DNA from: Oscillospiraceae bacterium
GTDB lineage: Bacteria > Bacillota_A > Clostridia > Oscillospirales > Oscillospiraceae
Assembly (NCBI GenBank): GCA_017398105.1
Contig: JAFQHF010000058.1
Span: 1-42,205 of the forward strand
Direction: 5' to 3'
Length of the DNA stretch: 42,205 bases
Shown in pieces: positions 37,796-42,205 of the stretch. The notes below the pieces were generated by a model. It saw nothing but the letters and a program-made list of their open reading frames with translations. It made no database searches and was not told the origin of the DNA. The position numbers were made by a program, and so were the translations under genes. Numbering within the stretch: position 1 is the first letter of the stretch; each line of letters starts with the position of its first letter.

Positions 37796-40147
37796 ATGCT
37801 GAGTCTTTGCAATCAGTGGGAATTCGTCCCGGAGTGGTTTGATGGGTTTGCTCTGGGGGAAGGGGAAGGCGAGCCTGTCCGACTGCCCCATACGGTGAAG
37901 GAATGTCCCCTGCATTATACCGACCATATGGCTTACCAGACGGTATGCGGCTACCGGCGGAAGATCGAGCTGGGCCGGGAACTGGAAGGAAAGCATATTT
38001 TTCTGCAGTTTGACGGTGCTGCCCACATTGCCACGGTGTATATCAACGGCAAGGAAGCGGCCCATCACCGCACTGGCTACACCGGCTTCCGGGTGGAGAT
38101 CACGGAGCTTGCAGCGCTGGGGGAAGAAAATATCCTGGCGGTGAAACTGGACACCACGGAAAATCCGCAGATCCCGCCCTTTGGATTTGTGGTGGATTAT
38201 CTGACCTACGGCGGACTGTACCGGGAGGTCTGGCTGGATGTGAAGGAAAAAAGCTACATCCGCGACCTGTTTATTACCACGCCCACCCTGACCACCCTGA
38301 AGATCCGTCCCACTGTTCACAATGGCGGCGGCTGCATCCTGCTGGTGGAGCTTCAGAAGGGGGAGCATATGCTCCTGCGCAAGGCGTTTACCGCAGGGGG
38401 CACCATTACCATTGACTGCCCCAATGTGAAGCCCTGGGATACGGAGCATCCGGTGCGCTATACCTGCCGGGTGAGCCTTTTGAAGATCGGCAAGGTTCTG
38501 GATGTGCAGGAGCATAAGATCGGCTTCCGGACTGCCGAATTTAAAGCAGACGGCTTCTGGCTGAACGGGAAAAAGACCTTCCTGCGGGGTCTGAACCGGC
38601 ACCAGTGCTGGCCCTATGCAGGCTATGCGGTGCCGGAAGCGCTCCAGAGGGAGGATGCGAGAATCCTGAAGGAGGAGCTCAGCTGCGTAGCGGTGCGCAC
38701 CTCCCATTATCCCCAGAGCCAACACTTTATTGACGAGTGTGACCGACTGGGCCTGCTGGTGTTTACGGAGATCCCCGGCTGGCAGCACATCGGCGGTGAG
38801 GACTGGAAAAAACAGGCGGTGGAGAATACCCGGGAAATGATCCTGCAGTACCGCAACCATCCCAGTATCATCCTCTGGGGTGTACGGATCAACGAAAGCC
38901 AGGACTGCGATGAATTGTATCAGCTGACCAATACGGTGGCCCGCGACCTGGACCCCAGCCGTGCCACCTCCGGTGTCCGTTATATTGAAAAGAGCAGTCT
39001 GCTGGAGGATGTTTACGCCTACAATGATTTCTCCCACACCGGAGACAATCCCGGCTGCAAGCCGAAAAAGAACGTTATGGCCGGGAAAAAGCCCCTGCTG
39101 ATCTCGGAGCACAACGGCCATATGTTCCCAACCAAGTCCTTCGATACCTGGCAGCGCCGGCAGGAGCACGCCCTGCGGCATATGCGGGTGCTCAATGATG
39201 CGGCGGCGGATTCCGAGCATGCAGGCTGCTTCGGCTGGTGCATGTTCGACTATGCCACCCATAAGGATTTCGGCTCCGGCGACCGAATCTGCTACCATGG
39301 CGTTATGGATGCCTTCCGGAACCCCAAGCTGGCGGCCTATGCCTATGCCAGCCAGGGAGAGGGCCACCCGGTGCTGGCGGTTGGCTCCTCCATGGACATC
39401 GGAGACTATCCTGCGGGAAGCATCGGGGATATCCTGGTATTTACCAACGCAGATTCGGTTTCCCTGTACAAGAACAATATGTTTGTCACGACGCTGACGG
39501 CAGGGGACTGGAAGGGACTGCCCCATGGCCCTATGGTTTTGAACGATACGGTGGGCTGCCTGCTGGAAACCCAGGAGGGCTTTGACAAGAAAAAAGCAGA
39601 CCTGCTGCGCGAATGCCTGCTGACCATCCAGCGCAAGGGCCTTGCGAACATGGCTCCGGCGGACATTGCCAAAATGGGCTACGCCATGGTCAAATACGGA
39701 CTGAAATACGAGGATGCGGTGGCGCTCTATGGAAAATACATCGGCAACTGGGGCGGCGAAGCTACGGTCTGGCGGCTGATCGCCGTGAAGAACGGGGAGG
39801 TCATCGCTACCCATACCTGCAAGCCCAGCGCAAGGCTCCATCTGGAAGTCATGCCCAGCCATGTGCATCTGAAGGAAGGAAATACCTATGACATGGCCTC
39901 CGTGCGGGTGCGGATCGTGGATGAAAACGGCAATGTGGCTCCCTATGCCCAGCTGCCGGTGCAGTTTACCCTGGAAGGGGATGCCCAGCTGGTTGGCCCC
40001 GCTGTGGTCACCGCCGAGGGCGGCATGACGGGTACTTACCTGAAGACCACCGGAAAATCCGGAGAGGCAAAGCTGACCATCCATACAGACCAGACCGAGG
40101 ATGTGACGCTGCTGTTTAAGATCTGCGCGGAAACCGGGTGTGTATAA
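37796..40147 (+). CDS. Glycoside hydrolase family 2 protein (beta-galactosidase/glucuronidase type)
   Basis: 783 residues, ATG 37796 after AAAGGAGG. Domains in order: N-terminal jelly-roll sugar-binding domain (about 1-165; FLQFDGAAHIATVYINGKEA, GGLYREVWL), an immunoglobulin-like domain, a TIM barrel (about 275-570; GFRTAEF, LRGLNRHQCWPYAG, RTSHYPQSQHFIDECDRLGL), and C-terminal beta domains (a DUF4982-like and a Big-like part) to 783. Catalytic acid Glu367 (WGVRINES) and nucleophile Glu438 (LISEHNG). No signal peptide, so it cleaves beta-linked oligosaccharides in the cytoplasm. Preceded by its own promoter. The stop codon lies at the edge of a repeat element. Confidence 0.9.
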   Translation: MLSLCNQWEFVPEWFDGFALGEGEGEPVRLPHTVKECPLHYTDHMAYQTVCGYRRKIELGRELEGKHIFLQFDGAAHIATVYINGKEAAHHRTGYTGFRVEITELAALGEENILAVKLDTTENPQIPPFGFVVDYLTYGGLYREVWLDVKEKSYIRDLFITTPTLTTLKIRPTVHNGGGCILLVELQKGEHMLLRKAFTAGGTITIDCPNVKPWDTEHPVRYTCRVSLLKIGKVLDVQEHKIGFRTAEFKADGFWLNGKKTFLRGLNRHQCWPYAGYAVPEALQREDARILKEELSCVAVRTSHYPQSQHFIDECDRLGLLVFTEIPGWQHIGGEDWKKQAVENTREMILQYRNHPSIILWGVRINESQDCDELYQLTNTVARDLDPSRATSGVRYIEKSSLLEDVYAYNDFSHTGDNPGCKPKKNVMAGKKPLLISEHNGHMFPTKSFDTWQRRQEHALRHMRVLNDAAADSEHAGCFGWCMFDYATHKDFGSGDRICYHGVMDAFRNPKLAAYAYASQGEGHPVLAVGSSMDIGDYPAGSIGDILVFTNADSVSLYKNNMFVTTLTAGDWKGLPHGPMVLNDTVGCLLETQEGFDKKKADLLRECLLTIQRKGLANMAPADIAKMGYAMVKYGLKYEDAVALYGKYIGNWGGEATVWRLIAVKNGEVIATHTCKPSARLHLEVMPSHVHLKEGNTYDMASVRVRIVDENGNVAPYAQLPVQFTLEGDAQLVGPAVVTAEGGMTGTYLKTTGKSGEAKLTIHTDQTEDVTLLFKICAETGCV

Positions 40148-40321
40148 ATGATCGATTGTCGGTATGGGCATCAACCAATCGTAGGGGCGGATTTTTAATC
40201 CGCCCTAACCCTACCGAGGCATGCGCAGAATAATTCTCTGTACATTTGACGGTATGCGGAGGGCGGATTGAAAATCCGCCCCTACAGGATCCGTGTGAAC
40301 CAGTGTGCTAATCAATAATTT
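40146..40321. repeat. 176-bp MITE-like repeat with AAATKATCG-type termini
   Basis: Left end AAATGATCGATT (40146-40157) and right end AATCAATAATTT (40310-40321). Inside, 40181-40285 is bounded by GTAGGGGCGG and CCGCCCCTAC. The left 45 bp and the central spacer (ATGCGCAGAATAATTCTCTG) resemble the 23189-23366 copy. The GH2 stop TAA (40145-40147) overlaps its first bases. Confidence 0.82.
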
Positions 40322-40348
40322 ACCTTGTTGTTACAGTAGGTGCCGGGG

Positions 40349-40377
40349 TTGACATTTTACCTGGCGGGTGCTATGAT
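40349..40377 (+). promoter_or_regulatory. Promoter of the trigger-factor-like gene
   Basis: TTGACA (40349-40354), 17-bp spacer, TATGAT (40372-40377). Confidence 0.8.
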
Positions 40378-40419
40378 TTTCGATATGAAAATATAGATTA
40401 TACGAAGGAGCAATAACCT

Positions 40420-41370
40420 ATGAGCTTTACTTACCGTGGCCTGCAGGCCACTTTGGACCGTCATATCGTCACCGATGCGGAGATCGACCGCCAGATGGAG
40501 CGGCTGCAGCAGCAGACACCCCGGATCGCAGTGGTTACCGACCGTCCCACCCAGAACGGTGACGAGGTGGTGCTGAATTATGCCGGCTTCTGTGACGGCG
40601 TCCAGTTCCCCGGCGGTACTGCCGAGATGCAGACCCTGGTTCTGGGCAGCGGCACCTTTATCCCCGGCTTTGAGGAGCAGCTGCTGGACAAGGTTCCCGG
40701 CGAGGAAGTGTCTGTGAAGGTCATGTTCCCGGCCCAGTACCATGCTGCCGACCTGGCAGGCAAGGCTGCGGAGTTCCGCTGCAAGCTCCTGGAGATCCGG
40801 GTGAAGACCGCCTATGAGCTGGACGATGTGTTTGCAAAGGAAGTAGGCGGCTGCGAGACGTTTGATGAAATGCGTCGGAAGCTGGGCGAAAGCCTTCAGG
40901 CTTACACCGATGAACGGGGCGAGATGGATCTGCAGGACCGCCTGCTGCGTCAGGCTGCCGCTACCCTGGAATTCAACCCCTCCGAAAAGCAGATCGAAGC
41001 GGAGATGGACGAGCAGATGCAGAACCTGAAGGCTCAGCTGGCCCAGCAGGGACTGTCCATGGAAATGTACTGCCAGTTTATGAGCACCACTGAGGAAAAG
41101 CTGCGGGAGGATTCCCGCGCCAATGCAGAGGCTTCCGTCCGCATCCAGGCTGCCATCGAGCAGATCGTTTATACCGAAAATCTGGAGGCAACCAAGGAGG
41201 AGATCGGTCAGGCCCTGGCCATCATTGCCCGCCAGAACAATATGACTCTGGAGCAGCTGAAGCCCCATATCGATGCCGAATTTGAGGCCGCTGTGGTGCG
41301 CAGCGTGCTGACCACCAAGGTCATGCGGCTGATCCGCGACAATGCGGTTATTTCCGGGTCTGAGGGGTAA
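40420..41370 (+). CDS. Trigger factor-like chaperone/PPIase without ribosome-binding domain
   Basis: 316 residues (full trigger factor is about 430), ATG 40420 after AAGGAG. Residues 1-35 match the linker before the PPIase domain (TDAEIDRQMERLQQQ). Residues about 40-130 are the FKBP-type domain (GDEVVLNYAGFCDGVQFPGG, then FIPGFEEQLLDKVPGEEVSV and FPAQYHAADLAGKAAEF), and 130-316 is the helical chaperone arm. The N-terminal domain with the GFRxGKxP ribosome contact is absent, and its own promoter and Shine-Dalgarno site argue against recent truncation. It should fold or hold proteins off the ribosome. A complete tig may exist elsewhere. Confidence 0.85.
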   Translation: MSFTYRGLQATLDRHIVTDAEIDRQMERLQQQTPRIAVVTDRPTQNGDEVVLNYAGFCDGVQFPGGTAEMQTLVLGSGTFIPGFEEQLLDKVPGEEVSVKVMFPAQYHAADLAGKAAEFRCKLLEIRVKTAYELDDVFAKEVGGCETFDEMRRKLGESLQAYTDERGEMDLQDRLLRQAAATLEFNPSEKQIEAEMDEQMQNLKAQLAQQGLSMEMYCQFMSTTEEKLREDSRANAEASVRIQAAIEQIVYTENLEATKEEIGQALAIIARQNNMTLEQLKPHIDAEFEAAVVRSVLTTKVMRLIRDNAVISGSEG

Positions 41371-41408
41371 AACAGGAGATTTTCCCCGGATAATTTGATA
41401 CAAAGTAA

Positions 41409-41449
41409 TATGCCGCAGTACAGATTGTTGTGCTGCGGCATAAGTATTT
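41409..41449 (+). terminator. Terminator after the chaperone gene
   Basis: TATGCCGCAG / CTGCGGCATA plus an inner ACA/TGT pair, followed by AGTATTTTATG. Confidence 0.7.
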
Positions 41450-41500
41450 TATGGGAAATACACAAAAATTATTTTGGTTACCATTTTTTACCAATTGGTG

Positions 41501-41659
41501 TTGACTTAATCGTTAAACGATGGTAGAATGCTCTTGTACCGATAAACAATTATCGATATCGGCGCTGGGCGTCACTTATGTTTAAAGTGCGGCGCTGAAA
41601 AAATTTACACCTGACAGAGATAGTTAAGACTCTGTAGGATTCCTTAAGGAGGAAAACAT
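41501..41659 (+). promoter_or_regulatory. Promoter and 120-nt leader of fhs
   Basis: TTGACT (41501-41506), 17-bp spacer, TAGAAT (41524-41529). The spacer contains the perfect palindrome ATCGTT-A-AACGAT (41509-41521), a likely operator. The leader (about 41536-41659) holds short inverted repeats, such as CGATAA/TTATCG and CACTT/AAGTG, and ends in AAGGAGG. It may be a structured regulatory RNA, but I could not match it to a known riboswitch. Confidence 0.65.
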
Positions 41660-42205
41660 ATGGCAATCAATTTTGTTGATGGTAAGTATGTACATGCTGA
41701 CGGCCATGTTACTCTGGACCCCACCATGTACAAGGACTGGCAGATCGCTGAGGAAGCAGAGAAGACCCTGCCCCCCGTCGATTACTTCCGTGAGAAGCTG
41801 GGCCTGCTGCCCGAGGAAATCATCCCCTACGGCAAGACCCCCAAGATCGACTTCATCAAGGTCATGGAGCGTCTGAAGGACAAGCCCGATGGCAAGTTCA
41901 TCGAAGTTACCGCTGTTACCCCCACCCCCTTCGGCGAAGGCAAGTCCACTGTTTCCCTGGGTCTGATCGAAGGCCTGGGCTACATCGGCAAGAATGCCGG
42001 CGGCGCTCTGCGTCAGCCCTCCGGCGGCCCCACCATGAACGTTAAGGGTACCGCAGCAGGCGGCGGCAACGCTCTGCTGATGCCCATGACCGAGTTCTCC
42101 CTGGGCCTGACCGGCGATATTAACGATATTATGAACGCTCACAACCTGGCTATGGTGGCTCTGACCGCCCGTATGCAGCACGAGCGCAACAACAACGACG
42201 AGTGG
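41660..42205 (+). CDS. fhs: Formate-tetrahydrofolate ligase, N-terminal part (cut by window end)
   Basis: 182 codons, open to the window end; ATG 41660 follows AAGGAGG. Ligates formate to tetrahydrofolate with ATP, feeding one-carbon units into folate metabolism (and the methyl branch in acetogens). P-loop-like [20 protein letters not shown] (near residues 80-99) is conserved. The next signature differs from the classic form: the LREPSLGP region reads [20 protein letters not shown], where typical enzymes have GxKGGAAGGG. This belongs to a divergent subgroup, seen in Oscillospirales-type bacteria. The codon bias is strong, like glgCDA, so it is probably highly expressed. Confidence 0.88.
   Translation, partial: MAINFVDGKYVHADGHVTLDPTMYKDWQIAEEAEKTLPPVDYFREKLGLLPEEIIPYGKTPKIDFIKVMERLKDKPDGKFIEVTAVTPTPFGEGKSTVSLGLIEGLGYIGKNAGGALRQPSGGPTMNVKGTAAGGGNALLMPMTEFSLGLTGDINDIMNAHNLAMVALTARMQHERNNNDEW

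Noticed and set aside
37760..40174. 804-codon open frame on the minus strand opposite the GH2 gene
   Set aside because: Antisense shadow of the GH2 glycosidase, which has clear catalytic motifs and a ribosome binding site. The antisense translation has no recognisable domain.
41536..41659. THF or ZTP (pfl) riboswitch in the fhs leader
   Set aside because: A CTGGGC string is present, but the rest of the conserved core could not be found by eye, so no riboswitch is called.
1..42205. CRISPR array
   Set aside because: Repeats are palindromic, of unequal spacing and spread over 40 kb; there is no regular repeat-spacer array and no cas gene.

Overview
The window is a chromosomal segment of a Gram-positive, obligately fermentative gut-type Firmicute, most likely an Oscillospirales (Ruminococcaceae/Oscillospiraceae) member. 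This is an inference from a glgC-glgD-glgA operon, class B sortase, EFR1-type flavodoxin/ferredoxin, C_GCAxxG_C_C protein, a divergent formate-tetrahydrofolate ligase, GGAGG-type ribosome binding sites, sigma-A promoters, and many palindromic intergenic repeats built on GTAGGGGCGGATT. About 37 protein genes, two tRNAs and several gene remnants are present. No CRISPR array, rRNA, complete transposon or phage was found.

Layout. (1) 212-4755, minus strand: a MarR regulator followed by an operon for a MalY/PatB-type C-S lyase/aminotransferase, an APC amino-acid permease, a flavodoxin-ferredoxin protein and RidA. Four copies of a 13-bp palindrome (TTTAGYTRCTAAA-like) mark the marR promoter and the operon leader; three of them are spaced exactly 40 bp apart. 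(2) 5041-10301: an AraC remnant, an AraC regulator divergent from a GPH sugar symporter, a creatininase-family amidohydrolase behind a 20-bp inverted repeat, an MFS transporter, and the tail of a serine recombinase. (3) 10476-13016: a Tet(M)/EF-G-like GTPase fused to a YacP/Rae1-like NYN nuclease domain, the most interesting gene here. (4) 13465-18956: a cell-surface polysaccharide modification cluster (MBOAT acyltransferase, AlgJ/AlgX-like partner, polytopic GT-C-like protein, acyltransferase 3), with its first three genes visibly richer in A+T than their neighbours.

(5) 18972-24626: a small zinc-ribbon protein, a CapA-like phosphoesterase, a lipoprotein, tRNA-Val and tRNA-Gln, SfsA, a DMT exporter, a C_GCAxxG_C_C protein and a GNAT acetyltransferase, separated by repeats. 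(6) 24740-28510: glycogen synthesis operon glgCDA with strongly biased codons. (7) 28773-34661: a TipA-like MerR regulator with a typical 19-bp-spacer promoter, back to back with a metallo-beta-lactamase-fold hydrolase; a D-2-hydroxyacid dehydrogenase behind a possible attenuator; an alpha/beta hydrolase without its nucleophile; and a leucine-rich-repeat membrane protein. (8) 34776-42205: sortase B, an ECF S component translationally coupled to a His-rich methyltransferase, a GH2 glycosidase, a trigger-factor-like chaperone without the ribosome-binding domain, and the start of fhs, cut by the window end.

Working together: the MarR operon reads as amino-acid import plus beta-elimination with RidA removing the reactive enamine product. 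The 13.4-19 kb cluster would export and O-acylate a surface glycan. The glg operon stores glucose. The intergenic spaces are dominated by two or three dispersed repeat families that often sit directly against stop codons.
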